64,000 nt of DNA from Arthrobacter sp. DWC3 (GCF_002929375.1 NZ_PJIP01000001.1:62001-126000); one strand, 5' to 3'; shown: positions 51,079-59,536, numbered from the stretch's first letter. Numbers and translations are program-made. The notes: generated by a model from the letters alone, not told the origin.

Positions 51079-51899
51079 GAGGACTTCATGAGCCGGGGCT
51101 CGAACAGGGTCCCGGCCGTCCCGGCCGCGTCCGGGGCGTCGTCGTGCTGCAGGTGCGTGCTGGCCGGGACCCCTGCCCGAGTGCCCGTAGGAGTCCCCTG
51201 CAGGTCGGCGAGTCCCACATAGGCGTGGCGGAGCCGCCCCGAGGGCTGGGTGGCGGTGATCTTCATGGAGCGCGCCCGGAGGTGGCCGGTGCCCGCGCCC
51301 AGGCCCTCCCAGGCGCTCTCGGCCACGCCGATCGTCGAATCGCTCTGCTTCCAGTTGCCGAGGGTGATCAGGGCCGAACCGCGCTGGCGCAGCCTCGCCC
51401 TGAGGCGGGCCCATTCGGTGGGGGCGAGGTGTTCCGGGGAGCGGGTCAGGACGATCGAGACGACGTCCACGAGGGCCGCCGTGACGGTGAGCCACTGGGG
51501 CCCGGGATCGGGGACCAGGATGAGGCGTTCGAGGTTGATGCCGAAGCTCTGCGCCGCCTCCACGCTGAAGTCCGGCATGCCGACCACGCTGCACCACGCG
51601 CCGGTCGCGGAAGGACCGGCGAGCAGGGCCATGGCGAGGGAGGTGGAGTTCCGGACGGTGTAGGAGCCACCGGACTGGAGGCCCCCACCGGGCAGGATCC
51701 GCGCGAGGGCAGGGACCGTGGGCAACCGGCGCGAATCGAGCTTGCCGGCCTGCATGCTGTTGATGCGGGCCTGGAGGCCGAGGGCGACATCCGCCGTGGA
51801 CGTCCCCCGGCGGTCGGCGGGGTTCGGGTGGTACGTGTCCTCGGAGTCGGGGGAGGGCTCATCCCATGCGAGGGAACGGCCGGCGGCTGGAGGCGTCAC
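51075..51899 (-). CDS. Mutasome accessory protein ImuA (RecA-like, degenerate)
   Basis: A 274-residue member of the ImuA'/SulA-like RecA-fold family without a functional Walker A. ILPGGGLQSGGSYTVR is the remnant P-loop region, followed by a RecA-like core. It completes the ImuA-ImuB-DnaE2 mutasome. The GTG start lies exactly six bases downstream of a -10-like GAATAT, and a LexA box fills the promoter spacer, so the transcript is predicted to be leaderless and SOS-controlled. ImuB translation is coupled to it. Confidence 0.85.
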   Translation of the reverse strand: MTPPAAGRSLAWDEPSPDSEDTYHPNPADRRGTSTADVALGLQARINSMQAGKLDSRRLPTVPALARILPGGGLQSGGSYTVRNSTSLAMALLAGPSATGAWCSVVGMPDFSVEAAQSFGINLERLILVPDPGPQWLTVTAALVDVVSIVLTRSPEHLAPTEWARLRARLRQRGSALITLGNWKQSDSTIGVAESAWEGLGAGTGHLRARSMKITATQPSGRLRHAYVGLADLQGTPTGTRAGVPASTHLQHDDAPDAAGTAGTLFEPRLMKSS

Positions 51900-51905
51900 T
51901 CCCTA

Positions 51906-51934
51906 ATATTCGAATACGTGTTCGATTAAGTCAA
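51906..51934 (-). promoter_or_regulatory. LexA-regulated promoter of imuA-imuB-dnaE2
   Basis: On the minus strand TTGACT (51934-51929) and GAATAT (51911-51906) are 17 bp apart. The palindromic SOS box TCGAATACGTGTTCGA covers 51910-51925, one base from the actinobacterial consensus TCGAACN4GTTCGA. The GTG start lies six bases after the -10. Confidence 0.85.
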
Positions 51935-52039
51935 TCGGCGTGTCGGCGCAGGAAAACGGCCTTCCTATGGTAACAAACACCCCGATCGGACGCCCGACGC
52001 CGGCCTGCCCCTCGCCGGATCGGACAGTCCCCGTGAGCC

Positions 52040-52432
52040 TCAGGCGTCGGTCTCCTTGCGCGCGGTGTCACGCTCCTTGACGCGTGCGGCCTCGGCACGG
52101 ACCGCGGCCTGCGTGGACCGCTCGGCCACCAGCCATGCGGGCGGCTCCTGCAGGAGAGCGGTGATCTGCTCGCTGGTCAGGGGGTCGGTGATCCCGCCGC
52201 GGGCCAGCCCGCTGATGGAGATGCCGAGCTTCTGCGCGACCACGGGGCGCGGGTGCGGGCCGGTGCGGCGCAACTCGGCGAGCCACTCGGGCGGGGTCTG
52301 CTGCAGCTCGTTGAACTCCGCACGCGTCAGCTCCGTCTCCTGGAAGCCCTGGGGGGCGGCGGGCAGGTAGATGCCCAGTTTCTTGGCCGCCGTGGCGGGC
52401 TTCAGGGTCTGGGGGGTCTTCGGGGGATTCAT
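52040..52432 (-). CDS. DUF5997 family protein with an internal duplication
   Basis: A 130-residue protein matching the actinobacterial DUF5997 family, whose function is unknown. Two copies of a ~42-residue unit are visible. One begins KKLGIYLPAAPQ and ends QQTPPEWLAEL; the second begins QKLGISISGLAR and ends LQEPPAWLVAE. The VAQKLGISISGLARGG segment looks like a helix-turn-helix. The ATG lies six bases after TAAGCT, suggesting a leaderless transcript. It is divergent from the orphan LysR-effector gene with only 55 bp between. Confidence 0.75.
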   Translation of the reverse strand: MNPPKTPQTLKPATAAKKLGIYLPAAPQGFQETELTRAEFNELQQTPPEWLAELRRTGPHPRPVVAQKLGISISGLARGGITDPLTSEQITALLQEPPAWLVAERSTQAAVRAEAARVKERDTARKETDA

Positions 52433-52438
52433 GGTCCC

Positions 52439-52481
52439 AGCTTAACGGCCACGTCCGCGGCGGAGGGGCAGGCGCTACTGT
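52439..52481. promoter_or_regulatory. Overlapping divergent leaderless promoters
   Basis: TAAGCT on the minus strand (52444-52439) lies six bases before the DUF5997 ATG. TACTGT on the plus strand (52476-52481) lies six bases before the GTG of the LysR-effector gene. The two -35 regions must overlap within the 31 bp between. Hexamers are loose matches, so this rests mainly on spacing. Confidence 0.5.
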
Positions 52482-52487
52482 GAGGAG

Positions 52488-53189
52488 GTGCCCGCCGACC
52501 AGCCCCGAACCCTGTCCGTCGGCTTCGTCCCGGGTGTCACGCCGGGCAAGTGGGTGGCGCGATGGCGCGAACGGCATCCTGAGATCCCTTTGGAACTCCA
52601 CCAGCACGACGACGCCCTGGCGGCGCTCCGGGACGCATCCGACGACGTCGTCTTCGTGCGGCTGCCCGTGGACCGTGCCGGGCTCCACCTGATCCCCCTC
52701 TACGAGGAACAGCCCGTGGCCGTCATGTCGCGGGAGAACGAGCTCTCGCTCTACGAGGACGTGCCGCTCGAGGAGCTCGGGCGGGAGACCCTGCTCGACG
52801 TCGTCGGGTGCGGCGGCCCGAAGACGGCCGTGGAGGTGGCGGCCTCGGGTGCGGGCGTCGTGGTCCTGCCGATGTCCCTGGCCCGCCTGTACGCACGGAA
52901 GGACGCCGTGCACCGGCCCGTCCCCGGCCTGCCCGTCACCACGATCGGCATCGCCTGGCGGATGGACGACGAGTCCGACGACGTCGAGGAGTTCATCGGC
53001 ATCGTCCGCGGGCGGACGGCCCAGAGCTCGCGGCAGCCCTCCCAGCGCGAGGCGCCGAAGAAGAGCGCGTCGCAGAAGGCAGCAGCGAAGAAGGCCGGCG
53101 CCGCGAAGCAGCAGCCGGCGAAGCAGCAAGGGAAGCAGCAGGGGAAGGGCCCGGCCCGGCCGTCCGGCACGCGGGGCAAGCGGCGCTGA
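52488..53189 (+). CDS. Orphan LysR-type substrate-binding domain protein with basic tail
   Basis: A 233-residue protein resembling the effector-binding half of LysR regulators, from LSVGFVPGVTPGKWVARWRE to about residue 185, without the N-terminal helix-turn-helix. A lysine/alanine/glutamine-rich tail of about 50 residues follows (for example QKAAAKKAGAAKQQPAKQQ), which could contact DNA or RNA. The start codon is GTG after a -10-like hexamer at leaderless spacing, although GAGGAG also lies directly upstream. The partner DUF5997 gene is divergent. Confidence 0.8.
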   Translation: MPADQPRTLSVGFVPGVTPGKWVARWRERHPEIPLELHQHDDALAALRDASDDVVFVRLPVDRAGLHLIPLYEEQPVAVMSRENELSLYEDVPLEELGRETLLDVVGCGGPKTAVEVAASGAGVVVLPMSLARLYARKDAVHRPVPGLPVTTIGIAWRMDDESDDVEEFIGIVRGRTAQSSRQPSQREAPKKSASQKAAAKKAGAAKQQPAKQQGKQQGKGPARPSGTRGKRR

Positions 53190-53271
53190 CGGCTCCCGGT
53201 GGAACGGCGGTGCAGAATGGACCTTCCGGCCACGCCCCGCAGTGACCGCCCGCCACGACCCGGAGCAGCCC

Positions 53272-54948
53272 ATGGACGCAGACGTTCTCATCATCGGTGC
53301 CGGACTCGCAGGACTCGTCGCGAGCAACGAGCTGGTCAGGGCGGGCAAGCGGGTGGTGGTCGTCGAGCAGGAGAACGCCCGGAACCTCGGCGGACAGGCG
53401 TTCTGGTCCTTCGGCGGGATCTTCCTCGTGGACACCCCGATGCAGCGGCGCCTCGGCGTGAAGGACTCGTTCGACCTCGCCTGGCAGGACTGGCAGGGCT
53501 CCGCCGGCTGGGACCGGCTCGACGGCGACCTGCCGGAGGACGAGTGGGCCACCCGGTGGGGCCGCGCGTACGTCGAGTTCGCCGCCGGGGACAAGCGGTC
53601 CTGGCTCGAGGAGCAGGGCGTGAAGTTCACACCGCTCGTCGGCTGGGCCGAGCGGGGGAGCGGGACGGCGGGCGGCCACGGCAACTCCGTGCCCCGGTTC
53701 CACGTACCGTGGGGCACGGGTACCGGCATCTCCGAGCCCTTCGCCGACAGGGCGCGGGCCGCCGCCGAGGAGGGGTCGCTGACCTTCCGTTTCCGCCACC
53801 GCGTGGATGGCCTGGTCCTGGACGGGAACACCGTGGCCGGGGTGCACGGAACGGTCCTCGCGCCCGACGACGCCGCCCGCGGCGTTCCCTCGAACCGCGA
53901 GGGCATCGGTGGTTTCGAGCTGCGGGCGCAGGCGGTCGTGATCGCGAGCGGTGGGATCGGCGGCAACCACGAGCAGATCCGTGCCTGGTGGCCGGACCGT
54001 CTCGGCACGCCGCCGTCGGCCATGATCACCGGCGTCCCGGAGCACGTGGACGGCAGGATGCTCGACATCGCGGCCGCTGCCGGGGTGCGCCTGGTCAACC
54101 GGGACCGCATGTGGCACTACACGGAGGGTGTGCGGAACTGGGACCCGGTCTGGCCGCAGCACGGCATCCGGATCCTGCCCGGCCCGTCCTCGATGTGGTT
54201 CGACGCCCTCGGGCGGCGCCTGCCCGCCCCGGGCCTGCCGGGACACGACACCCTGGGTACCCTGAAGATCCTCCGCACCACGCCCGACATCGCGGCGTAC
54301 GACCACTCCTGGTTCATCCTCACCCAGACGATGATCGAGAAGGAGTTCGCCCTGTCGGGCTCGGAGCAGAACCCCGACCTCACGGGACGGGACTGGAGAC
54401 TGCTGCTCCGGAGCCGGCTGTGCAAGGGCGCGCCGCCGCCCGTGGAGGCGTTCAAGAGGAACGGCGAGGACTTCGTGGTCGCCGACACCCTGCCCGACCT
54501 CGTGGACGCGATGAACGCCCTGACCGACACGCCGCTGCTGGACCCCCGGCTCGTCGAACGGCAGATCCGGCAGCGGGACGCGGAGATGGACAACGCCTAC
54601 TCCAAGGACGTGCAGGTCATGAGTATCCACAACTCGCGCCGGTTCCTCGGGGACCGGCTGACGCGGACCGCGCGACCCCACAAGATCCTCGATCCCGCGG
54701 CCGGTCCGCTGATCGCCGTGAAGCTGCACATCATCACCCGCAAGAGCCTGGGCGGTATCCAGACGGACCTGACCGGGAGGGCCTTCGACGCCGCAGGGGC
54801 GCCGATCCACGGGCTCTACGCCGCGGGGGAGGCGGCCGGCTTCGGCGGAGGCGGCGCGCACGGGTACAACGCGCTCGAGGGGACGTTCCTCGGCGGATGC
54901 ATCTTCTCCGGCCGCACCGTGGGCCGCGCCCTCGCCGCGCTGCTGTAG
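53272..54948 (+). CDS. FAD-binding dehydrogenase (fumarate reductase/3-ketosteroid dehydrogenase-like)
   Basis: A 558-residue flavoprotein. The N-terminal dinucleotide fold is VLIIGAGLAGLVASNEL, with a second FAD segment AQAVVIASGGIGGN. The C-terminal LYAAGEAAGFGGGGAHGYNA contacts the cofactor. The family (Rv0785-like) is related to flavin-dependent fumarate reductases and ketosteroid dehydrogenases, and the natural substrate is unknown. The ATG at 53272 follows CCGGAG. Confidence 0.87.
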   Translation: MDADVLIIGAGLAGLVASNELVRAGKRVVVVEQENARNLGGQAFWSFGGIFLVDTPMQRRLGVKDSFDLAWQDWQGSAGWDRLDGDLPEDEWATRWGRAYVEFAAGDKRSWLEEQGVKFTPLVGWAERGSGTAGGHGNSVPRFHVPWGTGTGISEPFADRARAAAEEGSLTFRFRHRVDGLVLDGNTVAGVHGTVLAPDDAARGVPSNREGIGGFELRAQAVVIASGGIGGNHEQIRAWWPDRLGTPPSAMITGVPEHVDGRMLDIAAAAGVRLVNRDRMWHYTEGVRNWDPVWPQHGIRILPGPSSMWFDALGRRLPAPGLPGHDTLGTLKILRTTPDIAAYDHSWFILTQTMIEKEFALSGSEQNPDLTGRDWRLLLRSRLCKGAPPPVEAFKRNGEDFVVADTLPDLVDAMNALTDTPLLDPRLVERQIRQRDAEMDNAYSKDVQVMSIHNSRRFLGDRLTRTARPHKILDPAAGPLIAVKLHIITRKSLGGIQTDLTGRAFDAAGAPIHGLYAAGEAAGFGGGGAHGYNALEGTFLGGCIFSGRTVGRALAALL

Positions 54949-54958
54949 GGCTCGCGCG

Positions 54959-55005
54959 ACGACGTCACCCCGGCCACCCCGTGGGCGTGGAGGAGGCGAC
55001 GTCGT
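54959..55005. terminator. Inverted repeat between convergent genes
   Basis: ACGACGTC (54959-54966) and GACGTCGT (54998-55005) are complementary, extended by GCG-rich bases with a bulge. The loop is about 31 bases. It may end the FAD dehydrogenase and SDR transcripts. Confidence 0.35.
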
Positions 55006-55010
55006 GCGCG

Positions 55011-55778
55011 TCAGGCCTGGGCCGGCTGGCCGTTGCTCGCCATCGTGCCGCCGTCCACGGGGAGCACCACGCCGGTGATGAAGCGTGCGTCGTCGCTCGC
55101 GAGGAAGGTGATGGCGGCGGCGACCTCCTCCGGCAGGCCGCCGCGACCGAGCGCGATGCGCCCGGCGAACTCGTCCGAGAGCTCGTGCGGCTCGCCGTCG
55201 TCGCTCGTGAGGTCCGTCCAGATGAAACCGGGTGCGACGGCGTTGACCCGCACGCCGTCCTTCCCGTGGTCCAGCGCGACGGCGCGGGTGAAGTTGCTGA
55301 CCCCGCCCTTGGCCGCGTTGTAGGCGCTCATGCGCCAGTCCGCGGCCAGTCCGGACACCGAGGAGACGTTGACGATGCACCCCTTGCTCTCCAGCAGGTA
55401 CTCCAGCGCCGCCTTGGTCCCGTAGAACACGCCCGAGAGGTCGGTCTCGATGACGCGGTGCCAGTCCTCGACGGTCGTGTCCTGGACGGTGCCCTGCGTG
55501 ATGGTGCCCGCGTTGTTGACGAGGACGTCCAGGCGCCCGTAGCGCTGCACGGTCTCCTGCACCATCACGGCCACCTGCCCGTAGTCGGACGAATCGGTGG
55601 CCACCGCCGTCGCCTGCTCGTCGGGGAGGGACGCGACGACGGCGTCGATCTTGTCCGGGACGGAGTCCGTCAGGACCACGCGCGCCCCTTCGGCGACGAA
55701 GCGCCGGGCCGTCGCCTCGCCGATACCCGAGCCGGCGCCCGTCACGATGACGACCTTCCCGTCGAATCTCTGCTGCAT
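55011..55778 (-). CDS. Short-chain dehydrogenase/reductase (SDR family)
   Basis: A 255-residue classical SDR. The cofactor motif is VTGAGSGIG, the NNAG motif is in VLVNNAGT, and the catalytic residues are Ser in VNVSSVSG with Tyr-Lys in YNAAKGG. An aspartate after the second strand (VVLTDS) suggests NAD(H) preference. The substrate is unknown. The ATG at 55778 is just downstream of the 63-residue hypothetical gene; the longer frame upstream is a readthrough of that gene. Confidence 0.9.
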   Translation of the reverse strand: MQQRFDGKVVIVTGAGSGIGEATARRFVAEGARVVLTDSVPDKIDAVVASLPDEQATAVATDSSDYGQVAVMVQETVQRYGRLDVLVNNAGTITQGTVQDTTVEDWHRVIETDLSGVFYGTKAALEYLLESKGCIVNVSSVSGLAADWRMSAYNAAKGGVSNFTRAVALDHGKDGVRVNAVAPGFIWTDLTSDDGEPHELSDEFAGRIALGRGGLPEEVAAAITFLASDDARFITGVVLPVDGGTMASNGQPAQA

Positions 55779-55789
55779 GGCCGCGCCGC

Positions 55790-55981
55790 CTAGTCCGGTG
55801 CCTCGGACTGGAGGTCGATGAACTGCCAGGCGTCGTCGTCGAGCCCGCCGCTCCCCGGTCCACCCGCCTCGGTGATCGCCGCCCTCACGGACTCCGGCAG
55901 GTCCTCGGCACCGTTGTGCTCCCGGAGCCATTGCTTCGCCTCGATGTCCGTGCGTGCCCACCACTGCTCTACAGGGTCCAT
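55790..55981 (-). CDS. Small hypothetical protein
   Basis: Sixty-three residues starting MDPVEQWWARTDIEAKQWL, acidic at the C terminus and probably soluble. GAGAGGAG lies seven bases before the ATG. I recognise no domain. It ends 11 bp before the SDR start and is probably cotranscribed. Confidence 0.6.
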   Translation of the reverse strand: MDPVEQWWARTDIEAKQWLREHNGAEDLPESVRAAITEAGGPGSGGLDDDAWQFIDLQSEAPD

Positions 55982-56090
55982 TGCCACGCTCCTCTCGTTC
56001 CCTCCACCGTGGCATCGCACCCCTGCGCCCGCAACAACCGCATGGGCTGCCCGAAGGAGCGGCGGACCTGCTAGCCGTGGGTGCGGAGGA

Positions 56091-56615
56091 CTACCGGCAG
56101 CCGGACAGGAGGTCGAGCCGGTCGATGACGGCGGCCGTGACGGCCTCGGGCGTGCCGGTGTTCTCGATCCGGGCGCCCTGCTCGTCCGGCTCCAGGGGTT
56201 CGAGGGCGCTCACCTGGGAGGGCAGGAGCGACTGCGGCATGAAGTGGCCGCTGCGGGTCTTCATGCGTTCGAGGACGAGGCCGGTGTCACCGAGGAGGTG
56301 CACGAACCTCACACTGCCCTCGGCCTGCGTGAGGATGTCCCGGTAGGAGCGCCGCAGGGCCGAGCAGGTCACCACGGTGCTGCGTCCCTCGCGCGCCCGG
56401 GCGCTCATCCAGTCCCGCAGGGAGCCCAGCCACGGCCAGCGGTCCTCGTCGGTGAGCGGCGTCCCGGAGCTCATCTTCGCGATGTTGGCGGCCGGATGGA
56501 AGTCGTCGGCCTCGGCGAAGGTCCAGCCGAGCTGCTCGGCGAGGCGCGTGGCGATGGTCGTCTTGCCCGATCCGGAGATGCCCATGACGACCACGTGGCA
56601 GGGCTGCGCATCCAT
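56091..56615 (-). CDS. gntK: Gluconokinase
   Basis: A 174-residue kinase phosphorylating gluconate to 6-phosphogluconate. The P-loop MGISGSGKTT, the substrate loop ADDFHPAANIAKMSSGTPLTD and CSALRRSYRD are characteristic of the thermoresistant GntK family. The product is the substrate of Gnd encoded near the origin. No gluconate permease or regulator is adjacent. GAAGGACAC precedes the ATG. Confidence 0.94.
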   Translation of the reverse strand: MDAQPCHVVVMGISGSGKTTIATRLAEQLGWTFAEADDFHPAANIAKMSSGTPLTDEDRWPWLGSLRDWMSARAREGRSTVVTCSALRRSYRDILTQAEGSVRFVHLLGDTGLVLERMKTRSGHFMPQSLLPSQVSALEPLEPDEQGARIENTGTPEAVTAAVIDRLDLLSGCR

Positions 56616-56666
56616 TCGGTGTCCTTCTCTGGTGGCGGGACGGGTTCGGGCACCCGCCCCGGACGC

Positions 56667-56700
56667 AGGAGGGGAGGCACCGGTCGGTGCCTCCCCTCCT
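56667..56700 (-). terminator. Strong hairpin after dps
   Basis: A perfect 16-bp stem (56667-56682 with 56685-56700) lies 20 bp beyond the dps stop and upstream of gntK. No T-run follows. Confidence 0.7.
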
Positions 56701-56720
56701 GTCGGGCGGGAGATGCCGCG

Positions 56721-57215
56721 TCAGACGGTGGCGTTCTCCGTGCCGACGGGCGTGACGACCTCGGCGGTCGGCTCCATGTTCTCGGCGTCGACCATCCACG
56801 CGTACTGCTCGAGCTTCGCGATGAATCCGTGCAGCAGGTCCGCCGTCGTCGGGTCCTCCTCGTCGATCTGGTCGTGGACGTCGCGCATGGTGTTCACGGC
56901 GGCGTTCAGCATGTTGACCACGAGGCCCACGGTGTCCTTGGTGGAGACGAGCCCGGCGGGGAACGGCTGGATCTTGGTGCCCTCCGCGACGGCGACGCTG
57001 CGGCCGTCGGGGACGGCGTGCAGCGCGCGCATACGCTCCGCCATCTCGTCCGCGAAGGCGCGGGCGTCGTCGATGATCTCGTCCAGTTGCAGGTGGAGGT
57101 CGCGGAAGTTCTTGCCGACCACGTTCCAGTGGGCCTGCTTGCCCTGCAGGTGCAGTTCGATGAGGTCGACCAGGACGGCCTGCATGTTGTCCGTGAGGGT
57201 GGATGAAGCCTTCAT
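56721..57215 (-). CDS. dps: Dps family DNA-binding ferritin-like protein
   Basis: A 164-residue four-helix protein that stores iron and protects DNA from oxidants. Ferroxidase residues appear in GKQAHWNVVG and DLHLQLDEIIDDARAFADEMAER. The C-terminal tail (about 15 residues, AEVVTPVGTENATV) is acidic. A ribosome site TGGAGGA precedes the ATG. It fits the stress-gene character of this region. Confidence 0.93.
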   Translation of the reverse strand: MKASSTLTDNMQAVLVDLIELHLQGKQAHWNVVGKNFRDLHLQLDEIIDDARAFADEMAERMRALHAVPDGRSVAVAEGTKIQPFPAGLVSTKDTVGLVVNMLNAAVNTMRDVHDQIDEEDPTTADLLHGFIAKLEQYAWMVDAENMEPTAEVVTPVGTENATV

Positions 57216-57306
57216 GAATCCTCCAGTGCTAGATTTCGTGCTCCTGACGGGGGTCCGGGCACGCCGATTCCCGCCGGGTGGACTCCTTTCACCCTAGACC
57301 TGCGCG

Positions 57307-57336
57307 TTGGTCAATTCCAACCGATCTGCCTACGCT
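57307..57336 (+). promoter_or_regulatory. Predicted promoter of the SRPBCC gene
   Basis: TTGGTC (57307-57312) and TACGCT (57331-57336) are 18 bp apart. GTTGG-N6-CCAAC (57306-57321) overlaps the -35 and may be an operator. Confidence 0.5.
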
Positions 57337-57417
57337 AAGGGGACTTATGGTCGGCCGTGCTCCGACCCCGTACAGGGGCCAGGGACGGCGCCGGAGTCTC
57401 TATGAAGGAGGACCCTT

Positions 57418-57966
57418 TTGGCTTCAGTGCAGGAATCTATCGACGTAGCAGTACCGGTCAGCACGGCGTACAACCAGTGGACCCAGTTCGAGAGCTTCCC
57501 CCACTTCATGGGAGGGGTCGAGTCCATCACGCAGACCTCGGACACCCGCACGCACTGGGTGACGAGCATCGGTGGCGTGCGGCGCGAGTTCGACGCCGAG
57601 ATCACCGAGCAGCACCCCGACGAGCGCGTGGCGTGGAAGTCAACCGACGGCGAGTCGCACGCCGGCGTGGTGACGTTCCACCGCCTCGACGCGAACACCA
57701 CGCGGCTCATGGTGCAGATCGACTGGCACCCCGAGACCTTCACCGAGAAGATCGGTGCCGTGGTGAACGCGGACGCGGCCCAGGTGAAGGGCGACCTGAA
57801 GAGGTTCAAGCAGTTCATCGAGAAGAGCGGCGGGGAGACCGGCGCCTGGCGCGGGAACGTCGACGCACCGCCCACGGGCGTCACCTCCGACGCGGAGCCG
57901 GCCAACAGCACCCTGCCGGACACCTCCACGGACGATCCCGACTCCGGCGGCCCGCGCGTCGGCTGA
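57418..57966 (+). CDS. SRPBCC family (polyketide cyclase/START-like) protein, TTG start
   Basis: A 182-residue protein. Residues 1-145 form an SRPBCC fold with ESIDVAVPVSTAYNQWTQFE, ITEQHPDERVAWKS and MVQIDWHPETF; a disordered Thr/Asp/Pro tail follows. Related proteins (cyclase/dehydrase type) are common stress-associated proteins of unknown ligand. The start is TTG with a strong AAGGAGG seven bases upstream; no ATG or better GTG is near. Confidence 0.8.
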   Translation: MASVQESIDVAVPVSTAYNQWTQFESFPHFMGGVESITQTSDTRTHWVTSIGGVRREFDAEITEQHPDERVAWKSTDGESHAGVVTFHRLDANTTRLMVQIDWHPETFTEKIGAVVNADAAQVKGDLKRFKQFIEKSGGETGAWRGNVDAPPTGVTSDAEPANSTLPDTSTDDPDSGGPRVG

Positions 57967-57985
57967 CGCACCGACGGCGGCGGGA

Positions 57986-58017
57986 ACGGGGCGGATCCCT
58001 TCCGGGGTCCGCCCCGT
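57986..58017. terminator. Terminator between convergent SRPBCC and pstS genes
   Basis: A 10-bp stem (57986-57995 with 58008-58017), with possible inner TCCC/GGGG pairing, lies between the two stop codons. Confidence 0.65.
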
Positions 58018-58024
58018 CCGCGTC

Positions 58025-59146
58025 TCAGGGGATCTCGCCGACCTCCACGGACGCGATCGCCTCGGTGGCCAGCCGGGACAGTTCGGGGGAGATGGGCGAG
58101 CTCCTCGCCGCGTCGGCGGCGGCAGCCTGCCCCTCCGCGCTGACCGCATAGGTCCCGAAGGCCCGGACGACGCCGGCGGTCGCCTCGTTCTCGTAGCGCG
58201 CGCAGTACACGTGGTAGGACACGAGGACCAGCGGGTACACGCCGGGGGCGCTGGTGGTCCGGTCGAGGTCGAGTGCGATGTCGTAGTCGGCGCGGCCGGG
58301 GACGCGGCTCGCGAGGTCGACGGCGGCCGCGGCCGCCTCGGAGCCCGCGGGCACGTAGGCGTCCCCGACCTTCAGGGCCACGCGGCCGAGGGGGTCCCCG
58401 ACGGCGGAATCGTCAGCGTAGGTCACGGCTCCCACGGTGGAGGCCACGGTGCTGACCACGCCGGCGTTGCCCTTGGCGTTCTCGTTCCCGAGGGTGGACG
58501 GCCATGACCCGTCGGGCTCCTCGGTCCAGACCTCCGGCACCACGGCGTGCAGGTAGTCCGTGAAGTTCTCGGTGGTGCCGGAGTCGTCGGACCGGCTGAC
58601 GGCCGAGACGGGCAGCGCGGGGAGCTCCACCTCCGGGTTCTGGGCCGCGATGGCGGGGTCGTCCCAGACAGCGATGTCGCCCCGGAAGATCCGGGCCACG
58701 GTGGCGGCGTCGAGCTCCAGCTCCGTGATGCCGGGCAGGTTGAACGCGATGCTGATCGGCGAGATGTAGGCGGGGATGTTGAAGGCGCCGCCCGGGCCGC
58801 ACGCCTCCGTCGACGCGGCGAGCTCCTCGTCGCTGAGGTAGGCGTCCGATCCGGCGAATCCCACGGCCCCTGCGAGCAGTGCTCCCCGCCCCGCGCCGGA
58901 GCCGTCAGGGGAGTACTGCACCTGCGCACGCGGGTGCAGGGTGGTGAACCCCGAGCGCCACGCGTCCATGGCCGGTCCCTGGGCGGAGGACCCGGCGGCG
59001 GTCACCGCACCCTGCAGGGTCGTGTCCCCCCGCTGCGCGGCCGCTTCCTGCTCCGCGCCCAGCGGGTAGTCGGAGCCGCAGGCCGTCAGGCCGAGGACCA
59101 CGGCGAAGGACAGCGACAGGGGTGTACGGGTGTTCACCCCTGTCAC
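58025..59146 (-). CDS. pstS: Phosphate-binding lipoprotein PstS
   Basis: A 373-residue substrate-binding protein. The N-terminal lipobox LGLTAC marks a lipoprotein anchored outside the membrane. Phosphate-binding signatures include TAAGSSAQGPAMDAW, SPDGSGAGRG and SRSDDSGTTENF. No pstC, pstA or pstB is adjacent, so it is an orphan here. The GTG at 59146 has no ribosome site; a second GTG at 59137 lies seven bases after TAACGT and is a plausible leaderless start. A near-palindrome (59139-59154) overlaps the start region. Confidence 0.9.
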   Translation of the reverse strand: MTGVNTRTPLSLSFAVVLGLTACGSDYPLGAEQEAAAQRGDTTLQGAVTAAGSSAQGPAMDAWRSGFTTLHPRAQVQYSPDGSGAGRGALLAGAVGFAGSDAYLSDEELAASTEACGPGGAFNIPAYISPISIAFNLPGITELELDAATVARIFRGDIAVWDDPAIAAQNPEVELPALPVSAVSRSDDSGTTENFTDYLHAVVPEVWTEEPDGSWPSTLGNENAKGNAGVVSTVASTVGAVTYADDSAVGDPLGRVALKVGDAYVPAGSEAAAAAVDLASRVPGRADYDIALDLDRTTSAPGVYPLVLVSYHVYCARYENEATAGVVRAFGTYAVSAEGQAAAADAARSSPISPELSRLATEAIASVEVGEIP

Positions 59147-59212
59147 GTTACAGGTGACGGGGAGGTGAACCCGGGATGGACAGCAGGTGGACGAGCTGCT
59201 TCTGCGGGCCGG

Positions 59213-59434
59213 TCAGCCGCGGCGCAGGCGGTAGCCGTCGCCCCGGTGCACGAGCCGGCGGCCACCGCCGTCGTTCAGCTGGACCCACACCACGGAGGCG
59301 TCGTCGGTCCTCATGTCCAGCACACCGCGGAGCTGTGTCCCCGCCGCATGCTGGAGGGTGATGTGCTCGCCGCGCTCGAAGCCCGACCAGTCCTGCAGGT
59401 CGGCATCGCTGGCCGGGGGGAGGGGGGCGTCCAT
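59213..59434 (-). CDS. Small hypothetical protein
   Basis: Seventy-three residues starting MDAPLPPASDADLQDWSGFE, with a beta-rich look (EHITLQHAAGTQLRGVLDM). AAAGG precedes the ATG at 59434; the frame extends upstream without support. I recognise no domain. It lies 66 bp from pstS in the same direction. Confidence 0.55.
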   Translation of the reverse strand: MDAPLPPASDADLQDWSGFERGEHITLQHAAGTQLRGVLDMRTDDASVVWVQLNDGGGRRLVHRGDGYRLRRG

Positions 59435-59536
59435 GACGGGCCTTTCGCGGGGGTACGGGACTCCCACGCTAGCCATCCCTCCTGAACGCAGCATGAACGT
59501 GCGCTGAAGACTGTGGCGTTCCTCACACCGTCCTGG

